Notes: a model not told the origin generated them from the sequence alone. A DNA stretch of 64,000 bases from Gemmatimonadaceae bacterium (GCA_036496605.1 DASXKV010000015.1:16955-80954), one strand, 5' to 3'. Shown: positions 52,943-61,924, counted from the first letter of the stretch. Numbers and translations are program-made.

Positions 52943-53108
52943 AAGCATAGATCGTCGCGCGGCCCTTGCGCAAGAGCGGTCGTGTGTAGAGGGACGCGGC
53001 AACGTGAACGTGAAGCTGGCTCCCTTCCAAATGGCGGTGCCGCACGCGATATCTCCACGTGATTCGACGACCGCGCGAGCGATCGGTGGCCACTCAGATT
53101 CCGCAAAT

Positions 53109-54872
53109 ATGAAAAATTCGCCATTTCATTCCGCCGCGCGCCTCGGTGCGCTGATCCTGGCTCTCGGCGCATTCGCCACGCCCGGGGTCTCACGCGCTCA
53201 GACCGCTCCAGCCGACCTCGTGCTTCGCAACGGCAAGGTCATCACCATGGACGCGAAGACCCCAGAGGGACAGGCAATTGTCATCACCGGGGACAAGATC
53301 ACTGCCGTTGGCACAGACGCCGCGATCCAGCGCTACGTCGGTCCCCGCACGAAAGTCATCGACCTGCACGGACATCTCGCGGTGCCCGGCTTCAATGAAT
53401 CGCACGGACACTTCACCGGGTTGGGCTCCTCGCTCACGCAGCTCAAACTGATGGGCGTTCCGACGTGGCAGGACATCGCCGCGATGGTCGCCGACGCGGC
53501 GAAGAATACCAAGCCGGCGGCCTGGATTCAGGGACGCGGGTGGCATCAGGAAAAATGGAATCGCTCGCCGGGGCGTGTGGTCAAAGGCTTCCAGACGAAT
53601 GATCTCATCAATGCCGCTGCGCCGAACACTCCCGTGATTCTCGAGCACGCAAGTGGACACGCGCTGATCGCGAACGCCACGGCGCTCGAGCTCGCGGGCG
53701 TAACCGCCGACACGCCGAACCCGCCAGGCGGCGAGATTATCAAAGATGAAACTGGAAAGCCAACGGGCGTGTTCGTGGATGGCGCGCAGTCACTCATCCG
53801 GCGCGCGCTAGAGAAGAGCCTCGCCCGCCGTTCGCCCGAAGAGCAGAAGGCCGACTTCCGTCACGAAGTTCATCTCGCGGTCCAGAACGCGCTCGAGAAT
53901 GGCGTGACGACATTTCAGGACATGGGCGAGTCGTTCGCGACGATCGACGCCATCAAGCAAATGGTCGACGAGGGTGAGATGCCGCTGCGGCTGTACATCC
54001 TCGTGAGCCAGGGCGAGGTCCGACCGGACCACCTCGACGCGCTGGTCAAGCACCGCATGGTCGACTACGGCAACGGTCACCTCACGGTGCGCGCGATTGG
54101 CGAGATCACCGCCGACGGCGCGCTCGGCTCGCGCAGCGCCTGGATGTTGAAACCATACAACGACGATCCGACGAACACGGGCCTCAACGTGACGAAGATG
54201 TCACGCATCAAGGAGATCGCGGAGATCGGCATCGCCCACGGCTTTCAGATTTCGGTGCACGCCATCGGCGACCGGGCAAACCGTGAGACGCTCGACGTGT
54301 ATGAACAACTCTTCAATGAGCACCATGTGAAGAGTGACACGCTGCGCTGGCGTATCGAGCATGCACAGCATCTGAGCCCGAGCGACATCCCGCGCTTCGG
54401 CAAGATGGGCGTCGTCGCGAGCATGCAGGCCATTCATGAATGCTCGGACGCTCCATATGTGATTCCCCGGCTCGGCGAGGAACGCGCCGAAGCAGGGGCG
54501 TATGTCTGGCAGAAGCTGTGGAAGACGGGCGCGGTGGTGACGAACGGAACCGACGTGCCCGTCGAGGCCATCAGCCCCATCGCGTCGTACTGGTGCGCGG
54601 TGACACGCGACAAGGTTGGCACCGACTCCGCGTTCTTCCCCGCAGAGAAGCTGAGCCGCCGGCAGGCGCTGCAAACCTACACGACCAACGGCGCGTACGT
54701 TGCGTTCCAGGAACACGAGAACGGCTCGCTCACGCCGGGCAAGTGGGCCGACATCACCGTGCTTTCGCGCGACATCATGACGGTCCCGCCACAGTCGATT
54801 CTCGGGACCGAAGTGCTCTACACCATCGTCGGCGGCAAAGTCGTGTACAGGGCACCGGACGCGTCGCGGTGA
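53109..54872 (+). CDS. Secreted amidohydrolase (YtcJ/amidohydrolase-3 family)
   Basis: The ATG at 53109 opens into a signal peptide (MKNSPFHSAARLGALILALG to SRAQ). The 587-aa protein has the composite beta-domain start DLVLRNGKVITMDAKTPEGQ, the metal-site loop VPGFNESHGHFTGLGSSLTQ, then QISVHAIGDRANRETLDVYE, RWRIEHAQHLSPSDIP, a C-terminal TNGTDVPVEAISPI, and the end LTPGKWADITVLSRDIMTVP. Members hydrolyse amide or imide bonds, usually of unknown compounds, in a TIM barrel with one or two metals. It is transcribed away from the padR gene. Confidence 0.92.
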   Translation: MKNSPFHSAARLGALILALGAFATPGVSRAQTAPADLVLRNGKVITMDAKTPEGQAIVITGDKITAVGTDAAIQRYVGPRTKVIDLHGHLAVPGFNESHGHFTGLGSSLTQLKLMGVPTWQDIAAMVADAAKNTKPAAWIQGRGWHQEKWNRSPGRVVKGFQTNDLINAAAPNTPVILEHASGHALIANATALELAGVTADTPNPPGGEIIKDETGKPTGVFVDGAQSLIRRALEKSLARRSPEEQKADFRHEVHLAVQNALENGVTTFQDMGESFATIDAIKQMVDEGEMPLRLYILVSQGEVRPDHLDALVKHRMVDYGNGHLTVRAIGEITADGALGSRSAWMLKPYNDDPTNTGLNVTKMSRIKEIAEIGIAHGFQISVHAIGDRANRETLDVYEQLFNEHHVKSDTLRWRIEHAQHLSPSDIPRFGKMGVVASMQAIHECSDAPYVIPRLGEERAEAGAYVWQKLWKTGAVVTNGTDVPVEAISPIASYWCAVTRDKVGTDSAFFPAEKLSRRQALQTYTTNGAYVAFQEHENGSLTPGKWADITVLSRDIMTVPPQSILGTEVLYTIVGGKVVYRAPDASR

Positions 54873-54937
54873 CGGTTCAGCAGCTTCATACACGGAGCAC
54901 GGAAAGCATCCGCGACCTTCGTCTCGCGCCGCTAACA

Positions 54938-55063
54938 CCTCAGCAACTCACGCGCGCAGGGGAAGCGCCGTTCCGCTTACCTCAGCGGTCGAGAAGTGAA
55001 CGTGAGGCGTTGCAAACGCCACGTAAGGCGTCGAAGCTCCGACCCGAGCCGTCGCAACCACCA
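54938..55063. repeat. Degenerate 21-bp array (about six units)
   Basis: Units begin at 54938, 54959, 54980, 55001, 55022 and 55043, all 21 bases. The later ones share C-G-x-A-x-G-C-G-T-C-G-like starts (CGTGAGGCGTTG, CGTAAGGCGTCG, CCCGAGCCGTCG). Similarity is weak, so this rests mainly on spacing. It precedes a second, clearer 21-bp array. Confidence 0.5.
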
Positions 55064-55233
55064 CATCAGTCGCGATTTTTTCGCTGCTTTGGGCTTATAC
55101 GTAATTTTGCCTCTTGCGCGAAGGGGTCGATTTTTGCTCTAGATATAAGGACCAAGAGCCAGCGCCCAACGAGTTCCGGTTCCGTTTCACCTGGCAAAGG
55201 GCAGCGCTGAGCAACTCGAGGGCTCCTGGGCGC

Positions 55234-55485
55234 GATGCGAGTCAGATCGCACGACAATGTGGTCAGCTGACTGAGCGCATTGGTCAGCACACATCATCAC
55301 TCGGCCACCTGACTGGCGCGGTCGGCCACTTGACCGAGTCGGTTGGCCAGGCGATGTGACGCATCGGCCACTTTGCCGCGCGGCGCGCGCAGCTGATCGC
55401 GCGCCTTCGCCACTTCACGAGGCGTGCTCGCCAGCACGTTGAGCGACGCGGCCACATGAGCGAGGCACATGCCACTTCAGCGGAG
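55234..55485. repeat. Twelve 21-bp units with GGCCAC/GGTCAG core
   Basis: Twelve consecutive 21-base units run from 55234 to 55485. Each has G-x-C-A-G or G-x-C-A-C at offset 8-12 (for example TCGGCCACCTGACTGGC, TCGGCCACTTGACCGAG, TCGCCACTTCACGAGG). The consensus differs from the array at 12665-13231, but the period is the same. Plus-strand translation gives heptads such as QCGQLTE, SLGHLTG and AVGHLTE. No intact gene overlaps it; 54873-55899 otherwise looks empty. Confidence 0.88.
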
Positions 55486-55899
55486 CGGCTCTCCTCGTTG
55501 CGTCCGCTACCATATAGGAGGTGCGTGAGCTCACCCGCGGCCATGTGGAGCAGCGCGCGCTGGACGAGCGCGCCGAGGAAGAGGATCCCTCCACGCTCGC
55601 GCTCGAGCGCGACCGCACGATCGATCGCGAGTCTCGCGTGTGAGTGTTGGCCACGCTAGGAGTGAAAATCGACGTTTGACTGCCGCCATTTTTTGGCTGC
55701 CGGTGAACGAAGGCGTGTCAAGTCCTAAATCGAAGATGCGTTGCACTCGCGCCGGCCGCGCGCGCCTTCCGTCCTACCATCACCGCTCTCGCTTGCGACA
55801 AGATTTAGATAACAACAGCGACAGAATTTAGAGAACCCACAAGGGTGACGCAGAGCGGAGCGTGCAGAGTTCAGCGAATGGCTTGAAAAGGAGTTATTC

Positions 55900-56334
55900 G
55901 TGCGCATTCGCTCATGCTTGTGTTTGACGCTACTGGCCGCCTCAGCGTGTCGTGAGCAGGTGCTAGGCCCGGCTGCGGAGCCTCGTGTGACATTCACGCT
56001 GCGAGCGATACCGCCGGGTGCTGGAGGCTTGGCGCCGCCTTACATCACGCTCAGTGGCAACAGCATCGTCGCTGTGACTCCGCTTTCGATCTCGCTTTGC
56101 TACAACTACACGGCCCGGGGCCAAGCCTCCGCTGGCCTGCTCGTGCTCAGCATCGTCGAGACCGAAGCAAATCGCGTATGCAGCCCAGAGCAGACAGACA
56201 TCGTGGGAGCGACGATCGCTGCGGCCGACGTAGCCTCCGGCCTTCGGACCGTTTCCCTCGTCGACCGCGTTGTTCGCCTCGACGGCTCTGCTCACGAAAG
56301 TGTACTGGCGCAGGCAGACATCAATGTTCCGTAG
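55900..56334 (+). CDS. Small lipoprotein of unknown function
   Basis: A GTG start at 55900 follows AAAGGAG. The lipoprotein signal (MRIRSCLCLTLLAASAC) leads to a 127-residue beta-type domain with VTFTLRAIPPGAGGLAPPYI and ISLCYNYTARGQASAG. Two further cysteines could pair. No family is recognised. It begins an accessory stretch of small genes with more A+T than the surroundings. Confidence 0.65.
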   Translation: MRIRSCLCLTLLAASACREQVLGPAAEPRVTFTLRAIPPGAGGLAPPYITLSGNSIVAVTPLSISLCYNYTARGQASAGLLVLSIVETEANRVCSPEQTDIVGATIAAADVASGLRTVSLVDRVVRLDGSAHESVLAQADINVP

Positions 56335-56381
56335 CCGTCGAAGCCGCCGTGAGTTCCCGCTGTTGGCGGGCTAACTTCTTA

Positions 56382-56454
56382 TGGGCCCTGGGTAGAGTTG
56401 AACTACCGACCTCGCGCTTATCACGAGTGTGCTCTTCCGACTTTACCGGGACCA
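56382..56454 (-). pseudogene. Decayed tRNA-Ile(GAT)-like sequence
   Basis: On the minus strand, the T-arm is intact (GGTAG-TTCAACT-CTACC) and is followed by AGGGCCCA. Before it stand a GTGATAA anticodon loop (anticodon GAT), the variable loop AGGTC, and AGTCGGAAGAGC from the D-arm. The anticodon stem (CACTC/GCGCG) has two mismatches. The D-stem has lost bases (TAAAG where TAGCTCAG is usual). The 5' acceptor end GGTCCC pairs with GGGCCC apart from one mismatch. No CCA follows. It looks like a dead tRNA or the scar of an insertion at a tRNA gene. Confidence 0.6.
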
Positions 56455-56568
56455 AGTCCTGCGCAAACACGACGATCGCTGCAAACGCGGAGGCGAGGAT
56501 CAGTCCGATCGCGCCGGCGTCATTGGCCGCAACTCGCTATTTGAGTCTCAAACTTGACGCGAAGTTCC

Positions 56569-56907
56569 TCAGCGAGGATTCGTCAAGTGTCGCACGACCT
56601 CCGCCGCCTCGTACCGGCGCGCGGCCTCGACTTGCAGTCGAAGGCGATGCGCAAGCCGCTGGAGACGCGGTTCGTGCGCGAGCACGAATGCGGAAAGTCG
56701 GTCTTGCACGTCGAGCGGCATGAGGATCAGGCCGCATTCGTACGCCCAAAGAGCCTTGTTCTGTACGCCGAGATGCGACGCCAGTACACCTAACGAGATA
56801 TTCGGCTGCAGGACGAGCAGTCGTACCAAGAGCTGTCGTGAGCGACTTCTGCGTGCAACATTATTCGTTGCGGGGCTCCCATTTGCGGGGTGGGTGCTTA
56901 AGCGCAT
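56569..56907 (-). CDS. Small putative DNA-binding protein
   Basis: From the ATG at 56907 the 112-aa product is basic (MRLSTHPANGSPATNNVARR). It contains a helix-turn-helix-like segment, RQLLVRLLVLQPNISLGVLA SHLGVQNKALWAYECG, followed by helical sequence rich in Arg and Leu. Longer in-frame starts reach 56988. No named family is recognised. It lies 44 bases after another minus-strand small gene, and a palindromic site lies upstream of the pair. Confidence 0.55.
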   Translation of the reverse strand: MRLSTHPANGSPATNNVARRSRSRQLLVRLLVLQPNISLGVLASHLGVQNKALWAYECGLILMPLDVQDRLSAFVLAHEPRLQRLAHRLRLQVEAARRYEAAEVVRHLTNPR

Positions 56908-56951
56908 GCTTAGGTGGTCCCCATGATGGTGAATGAGGCGGAGGCGCATCT

Positions 56952-57284
56952 CTAGCGGCGAACGTCGCGGTAATACTCGGCAATGCACAGCGACACGAGA
57001 CGCGCCACAAACGCGTCACGTTTCGGTCCTCTCGTTAGGCGCCGCACCGCAGGTGCCGCAGCCAGCGCCTTCTTGAATGCGATGAGGAGCGACTCGGGAG
57101 GCCAATGCTCGCGTTTCGCCTCGTCGCAAATCCGCCGCACGGCGTCGACTGTGGCAGCCGATGATGCCAGGTCGCGCGTGGTGCTCCGGTCTTCCAAAGC
57201 GGCGTACAGTGCCGCCGCGCCTTCGGGGCTGAGAACGCAGTTCGCGCGGCTTGTCTCGGCAGCCCCGGATCGAACTGAATCCAT
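56952..57284 (-). CDS. Small protein of unknown function, 110 aa
   Basis: From the ATG at 57284 (MDSVRSGAAETSRANCVLSP) the protein is helical, with ATVDAVRRICDEAKREHWPP, ESLLIAFKKALAAAPAVRRL and FVARLVSLCIAEYYRDVRR. An earlier ATG at 57302 is possible. A CCTAACG motif (57285-57291) touches the start codon and another lies in the gene (57033). It probably forms a two-gene operon with the HTH-like protein downstream. Confidence 0.6.
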   Translation of the reverse strand: MDSVRSGAAETSRANCVLSPEGAAALYAALEDRSTTRDLASSAATVDAVRRICDEAKREHWPPESLLIAFKKALAAAPAVRRLTRGPKRDAFVARLVSLCIAEYYRDVRR

Positions 57285-57404
57285 CCTAACGACTCCACGC
57301 AAAACAGTTTCGATGAAGTTGTAAGGGAAGAAGACACAGATCGACGATATAAATTTCGTCCGATCCGCGCAACTCCATACGTCGCACGTGCTTAGCGCTT
57401 ATTC

Positions 57405-57426
57405 CTTTGTACGAAATCGTACGAAG
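57405..57426. promoter_or_regulatory. Palindromic site upstream of the small HTH operon
   Basis: CTTTGTACG and CGTACGAAG form a 9-bp dyad (one mismatch) around AAAT. A further half-site, GCGTACAAAG, occurs about 20 bases downstream. It lies about 120 bases before the start at 57284 and could bind the HTH-like product. The 57285-57627 region has no gene. Confidence 0.5.
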
Positions 57427-57627
57427 TTAAGGGCTTCGCACCATTGCGTACAAAGACGTGATTTCGTCCGTTCCCAACCGCCACTTCCCCGACGTGCGCC
57501 GTTGCACGAGCCAACGGGAGCAAACGAGGGCTTACAAGAGCCAACACGGAACTAGGCACGCGCGAGGCACATGCCGACGGACTTCTTTACTGTAGGGGCT
57601 GCCTCGACTCAGGCGTCGGTTGTGCTC

Positions 57628-58146
57628 CTAGAGGATTGCTTTCCTCTGCCCAGACCACCAGCGCACGGCCTGAACGTGCACGGGACGATCAGACCAAATC
57701 TCCATCGCGACGTATTCCGCGCGGCGCGGTGTTCCAGGCTTGGCGACAAGTATCGTTTCGCCGGTTGTCGACACCTTCGGCGGCGTCCACGGAGCCGAAA
57801 GGCCGTGATCCCAAACGCAAAGCGTGTGACGGTCAAGCCTAATGTCAGAAGCTCCATCGCTACTACCGAGAGTGTCCTGCAACCCCACCTTTGGAATCAG
57901 CACCACATGTATCGGGGTTCGATAACTCTCCGGTCGATGGCGCCGGTTGGCGATGGAATCGGCGTCGTTAGGTGCCATCGTCAGACACACTTGACGCGTC
58001 GGACCAACGCTCACGCCCGTGCGCTCCATGGAAATGCGGACGGCAGTCGAGCCCAGGTCGATGGGTCCTGAAGAAATGACCGGGCCGCGTTGGCACGCTG
58101 CGAGGAAGAGAGCTAGTGACAGCGTGAAGAGCTTTGTCCGCTGCAT
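57628..58146 (-). CDS. Lipoprotein of unknown function, 172 aa
   Basis: The start at 58146 gives MQRTKLFTLSLALFLAACQR, a clear lipoprotein signal. The mature part includes VCLTMAPNDADSIANRRHRP and HTLCVWDHGLSAPWTPPKVS, then EIWSDRPVHVQAVRWWSGQR. No family is recognised. It lies 29 bases downstream of the membrane-protein gene on the same strand, so it is probably co-transcribed. Confidence 0.65.
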   Translation of the reverse strand: MQRTKLFTLSLALFLAACQRGPVISSGPIDLGSTAVRISMERTGVSVGPTRQVCLTMAPNDADSIANRRHRPESYRTPIHVVLIPKVGLQDTLGSSDGASDIRLDRHTLCVWDHGLSAPWTPPKVSTTGETILVAKPGTPRRAEYVAMEIWSDRPVHVQAVRWWSGQRKAIL

Positions 58147-58173
58147 TCCATGCGAATGTCGGTCTACCGCGTA

Positions 58174-58769
58174 CGTTAGGTGCCTACGCGAGCGCTCGAG
58201 GCTCGGACGCGCAGCCAGGCACCAACCGGTCCGACTAGGGCCGCGATCGCCGTGGTCCACATCAGAAACGGAAGCATGTACCTCGGGCTGGAGGCCACAT
58301 CGGGCAACAGGTCGTAGCACACGTCGTCGTACATGAAGATAACTTTCGATCGGTCGACGCCCGGTGGCACGTACGGGTGTTCGCTGTATCCGTGCATGTA
58401 GCACCCGCCTTCCAGATGCCGCCAAAGCGCCGCACGCAACGCGAGGTGTAGCGCCGCGCCGAGGAGCACAGCCAATAGGCTCGCCATCGGCACTCGCCAT
58501 GGAATGCGGGAACGGTCCAGCACGACGAGCGCCGCGACCAACGTGAGCCAGCCGGCGGCGATAACGCGCCAGGCGATCGGCTCCCACTGTGCGACGTCGA
58601 GGCCGGCCGGGAGTCCGTTGCCGTAGACCAGGTAGAGCCAGCCTTGCCCCGCAGCGGCGAAGAAGACCGCCGTGACAAGTGCAATGAGCATCCACGGTGC
58701 CAGGTGGCGCTTTCCGGGACTCTGGCCACTCATCGTGATCCCAATGGCGCTCCGTGGAGGCACCTAACG
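58174..58769. repeat. Inverted 12-bp repeats flanking one gene
   Basis: CGTTAGGTGCCT at 58174-58185 and its exact reverse complement AGGCACCTAACG at 58758-58769 enclose a single gene (58176-58733). The left repeat contains that gene's stop codon. Both contain the abundant CGTTAGG heptamer. Confidence 0.7.
58176..58733 (-). CDS. Integral membrane protein of unknown function, 185 aa
   Basis: The start at 58733 (MSGQSPGKRHLAPWMLIALV) leads to four membrane helices, with a short outside loop GCYMHGYSEHPYVPPGVDRS and VIFMYDDVCYDLLPDVASSP before the last helix. The TAA stop is formed inside a CGTTAGG motif. No family is recognised. It is probably co-transcribed with the lipoprotein gene downstream. 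Confidence 0.7.
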   Translation of the reverse strand: MSGQSPGKRHLAPWMLIALVTAVFFAAAGQGWLYLVYGNGLPAGLDVAQWEPIAWRVIAAGWLTLVAALVVLDRSRIPWRVPMASLLAVLLGAALHLALRAALWRHLEGGCYMHGYSEHPYVPPGVDRSKVIFMYDDVCYDLLPDVASSPRYMLPFLMWTTAIAALVGPVGAWLRVRASSARVGT

Positions 58770-58945
58770 GTCATTGAACAGGGAGCGTCGCCAGCAAATA
58801 TGCTCCCATGCGCACGCTCTGGCCATGCAATTCTCCGCAGAACCTAACCCTGTATGTCGTCGCAGCAAATCGGCGCTGATGTGCATGTCCGTCAACGCGA
58901 AAGCGCGTCATGGTCTGTCTCGGCGCGTCTCAGCTGACTGAAAGT

Positions 58946-59251
58946 TCACAGACCTATTTCGGCACCAGTCGCAGCCCCGGCGACAATTTTGTCCGCGCGA
59001 TAATGGGTCCGTCGTTGCCAATCGGTCTCGAGCAGTACCGTGTTCGGACCGGCAGGTGGCACGAGGATGAAGCGGCTATTGGTGAGACGGTCGACGCGGC
59101 AGCCCTGTGCGTTCCGCGAAAAACTGTAGTGGGAGGCAGCGTCGTGGACCGAAGCGTCTCGCCGAGCGGAGGACTGTTGTTGCGCGGACAACGCCGTCGC
59201 GAAGCACAGAAGCCCCGCGACGGTGATGCATTGGCCAAAGGAGAATGACAT
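58946..59251 (-). CDS. Small secreted protein, 101 aa
   Basis: A signal peptide (MSFSFGQCITVAGLLCFATA to LSAQQQ) precedes a 75-residue mature part containing FSRNAQGCRVDRLTNSRFIL and LETDWQRRTHYRADKIVAGA. No homologous family is recognised. The coding status rests on the signal peptide and isolated position. No gene is seen in 59252-59486. Confidence 0.5.
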   Translation of the reverse strand: MSFSFGQCITVAGLLCFATALSAQQQSSARRDASVHDAASHYSFSRNAQGCRVDRLTNSRFILVPPAGPNTVLLETDWQRRTHYRADKIVAGAATGAEIGL

Positions 59252-59486
59252 GGTATCTACGGTGGTCTATTGGCGTCAAAGTCGGTTTGCTCGCCAATAA
59301 CGACGGAGGGGACGGTCATCTGTAACTCATCCACAGGCAGGCATCACGCGAACCACCGGCAACGCCGAAAGGAATACCGACTATGAAGCCGAGGATATTG
59401 CGCAGTTGCGGCGCTTCAGCGCAGAACGTTACAGACGACATTGATCGCTATCAGTTTCTCGCAAGCATCTGAACGATGAGCGTACG

Positions 59487-61016
59487 CTAATTACCGCCCG
59501 CGGTGTGGATCGTGGCCGTGTAGCTCCCGAGGGTCTCCCATCGCGCGACAACAAGGCTCGCGTCCCGATACCACTCGTCCGAGAGATCGACGACCTGTTC
59601 CCCTCGAACGCTCGGGATCCCCGCTTGGAGTCGAAACGAGCTCTGACTCACGGGGGTTCCCGGGAGCACCAGCCAGTCAGTTCCCATGCCGGAACCGTTC
59701 TGGGCGAGCACGAGCCCCTGGCCGGCACGCGCGTTGACCAACGCGAAGGTGAGGCGCTCATTGTTCAGGAGAAAGGGCGACGATCGGTACTCGGGTGCGT
59801 CGATGCCGAGCGACTTCACCTCGAGCTTCATGTCGTGCGGCATGCGATCCAGAACCGCGATTCGCGTCTGCGTTCCGTTGCTATTCAGCTGGCTGCCGAG
59901 GCGCAACGACATGGCGCCGAGGACTTGGGGCCGCAGGGTCACGACGCTGCCGGTCAGAACGTAGTCGCGCACACCCTGCGCCAACGCAGCCTGCTCCTCC
60001 CTCGTTAGGTTCACGATGACTTTGATCGGCGCGCCGAAGTTGTGTCGCAGCCACGAGACCGAGCCGACAGGAATATCCGCGGTGTGCAGCCGCACGGAAA
60101 ACGGTTGCACTTCCCGAAGGTCGAGCTTCGATCCGTCCGCCAGAAGCGCGGTCACGCTCGCCACGAAGAATGTCGACGTGAGAGAATCCGGCGCCTGCGG
60201 AGCGGTGACGGTGAAGGCCAGGCGCTCTCGATCACCGACGAGCGACCTCGCATCGTCGACGCTTGCTCGAAGAGGCCCCACGGAGATTGGCGCTCCATTC
60301 CCGGCTGTCGCGAACGGTCCGGCAAAGATCGTCAGGAGTGCTCCCGCGCTCGTCACGCCGGTTGTGATCCAGGCGAGCCAACGCCAGTTCCGCTGCTGGT
60401 ACAGCAGCACGAGCGTGAGGACGCCCAGGACAGCGGCGGCGATGCCGATGGTCACGACCGATCTGCTCGTCGACGCCAGCGCGACACTCCTCGTCGACTC
60501 GAGATAACCTGTGAGCAGGCCGATCGCGATCAACAACACGATGAACGCGACCACGAAGCTTCGCAGGTCGCTCGTGAGGCTTCCGAGGAGCACCGAGATC
60601 ATCAACCACATGCCGAAGCTCGTCAGGCAGGCGAGCAGGAGCAGCGGCACATCTCGGCCCCGAACGTCGAACGCGGCGAGGCCGATTGCTTCGCCCAGGA
60701 GTGGCAGCGCGATCACGATGGCGACGACCACGAGCTTCGCGGCCAGCATCGCCGAAGAGCGAAACGGCCGGCTGAGCCAGAACGCGTCGGCCCGCGTTGG
60801 CGAGTCGCCCTGAACCACGACCGCGCCCACGATGCAACCGAGAAGGACGACCAGCAGCATGGCCGCGCTGAAGGGTGATGAGGTGTCACCGATGGTCGCG
60901 TAGAGCGCGGCGCGAATCGTCGCGACGGCAACGAGCGCGACGTACACTGCGAGGAGCCAGCGCTGCTTACGAACGTCCTTCCACGCCACGTGAGCGACTT
61001 CACCGATCCATGTCAT
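59487..61016 (-). CDS. ABC transporter permease, large ABC-2-like, 509 aa
   Basis: The N-terminal half has about six helices (RWLLAVYVALVAVATIRAAL, AMLLVVLLGCIVGAVVVQG, MWLMISVLLGSLTSDLRSF, VAFIVLLIAIGLLTGYLEST). The motif GDSPTRADAFWLSRPFRSSA is typical of permeases next to YtrB-like ATPases. The C-terminal 250 residues form an extracytoplasmic beta-rich domain. Its ATG overlaps the ATPase stop by ATGA. It is part of a GntR-ATPase-permease operon like ytrABC. Confidence 0.88.
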   Translation of the reverse strand: MTWIGEVAHVAWKDVRKQRWLLAVYVALVAVATIRAALYATIGDTSSPFSAAMLLVVLLGCIVGAVVVQGDSPTRADAFWLSRPFRSSAMLAAKLVVVAIVIALPLLGEAIGLAAFDVRGRDVPLLLLACLTSFGMWLMISVLLGSLTSDLRSFVVAFIVLLIAIGLLTGYLESTRSVALASTSRSVVTIGIAAAVLGVLTLVLLYQQRNWRWLAWITTGVTSAGALLTIFAGPFATAGNGAPISVGPLRASVDDARSLVGDRERLAFTVTAPQAPDSLTSTFFVASVTALLADGSKLDLREVQPFSVRLHTADIPVGSVSWLRHNFGAPIKVIVNLTREEQAALAQGVRDYVLTGSVVTLRPQVLGAMSLRLGSQLNSNGTQTRIAVLDRMPHDMKLEVKSLGIDAPEYRSSPFLLNNERLTFALVNARAGQGLVLAQNGSGMGTDWLVLPGTPVSQSSFRLQAGIPSVRGEQVVDLSDEWYRDASLVVARWETLGSYTATIHTAGGN

Positions 61017-61924
61017 GCGGCACTCCTCCGCTGCAGCAGCTCGGATTCGCGCGCGAGGGCAAGGAAGATCTCACGCAGAGTCGCCGCGCGCACCGTCACT
61101 TCGGCGGTTGGTGGAAAGCGTTGCGCGAGCTCGGCGTCGACGTCCGCGCGCGATGAGAGAAAGCTCAACCGACCATTGCCCTGCTCGACGGACAACCAGT
61201 CGTTAGGGAGATACTCGTCGGCGACTCCATCCGATGCATTGAGCCTCACGTCGACGCGCTTGAAGCGCTGGTAGAGAAGATCGAGGGGCTCGGAGAGACG
61301 CATCTTGCCCTCCGCAAGGAAGCCGACCCAGTCAGCGAGGAGCTCGAGCTCTCCGATGTCGTGCGAGCAGAGCAGGACGGTCCATCCCTCGGAGCCGGCT
61401 GAAGCGAGCAGGCCTCGCACCAGCTCGTCCTTCACGAGCGCGTCCATACCCGTGAATGGTTCATCCATGAGGAGAAGGCGCGGCCGCGGCGCGAGCGCGC
61501 AGAGAAGCGCTGCCTTCATCTGACCACCGCGGGAAAAGGCACTGATCTTTCGCTTCGGGTCCAGATTGAAGCGCTCCCGCAGCTGATTGGCGAGCGCGCG
61601 GTCCCACGTCGGATACAGGGGCGCGAGGTAGGCCTCGAGCTCCTCGAGCCGCATCCAACTCGGGAGCGATTGGCCTTCGGCGACGTAGGCGATCCGCGCC
61701 CGGTCTGTCGTCGACAGGCGTCGACTGTCGGCGCCGAGCACCGCGGCGCGTCCCGAGCGTGCGCGGCGGAGGCCCATCAGAATCTGGAGCAGCGTGGTCT
61801 TCCCCGAGCCGTTAGGCCCCAGCATGGCATAGAGCGCTCCATCGGGCACCTCGAGGTCCAGATCGCGCAGTGCGCTGACGCCACCGTAGCTGAAGCTCAC
61901 CTGATTCGCTTCGATTGCCGCCAT
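61013..61924 (-). CDS. ABC transporter ATPase (YtrB-like)
   Basis: 303 aa: Walker A MLGPNGSGKTTL; Q-loop AYVAEGQSLPSWMR; signature FSRGGQMKAALLCAL; Walker B LLLMDEPFTGMDAL; switch His LLCSHDIGELELL. The C-terminal 80 residues are a regulatory tail. It lies 36 bp after the GntR gene, on the same strand and coupled to the permease. As with Bacillus ytr operons it may export or sense cell-envelope compounds; this is by analogy. Confidence 0.94.
   Translation of the reverse strand: MAAIEANQVSFSYGGVSALRDLDLEVPDGALYAMLGPNGSGKTTLLQILMGLRRARSGRAAVLGADSRRLSTTDRARIAYVAEGQSLPSWMRLEELEAYLAPLYPTWDRALANQLRERFNLDPKRKISAFSRGGQMKAALLCALAPRPRLLLMDEPFTGMDALVKDELVRGLLASAGSEGWTVLLCSHDIGELELLADWVGFLAEGKMRLSEPLDLLYQRFKRVDVRLNASDGVADEYLPNDWLSVEQGNGRLSFLSSRADVDAELAQRFPPTAEVTVRAATLREIFLALARESELLQRRSAA

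Noticed and set aside
56382..56454. Functional tRNA-Ile
   Set aside because: The anticodon stem has two mismatches, the D-stem is incomplete and no CCA end follows.
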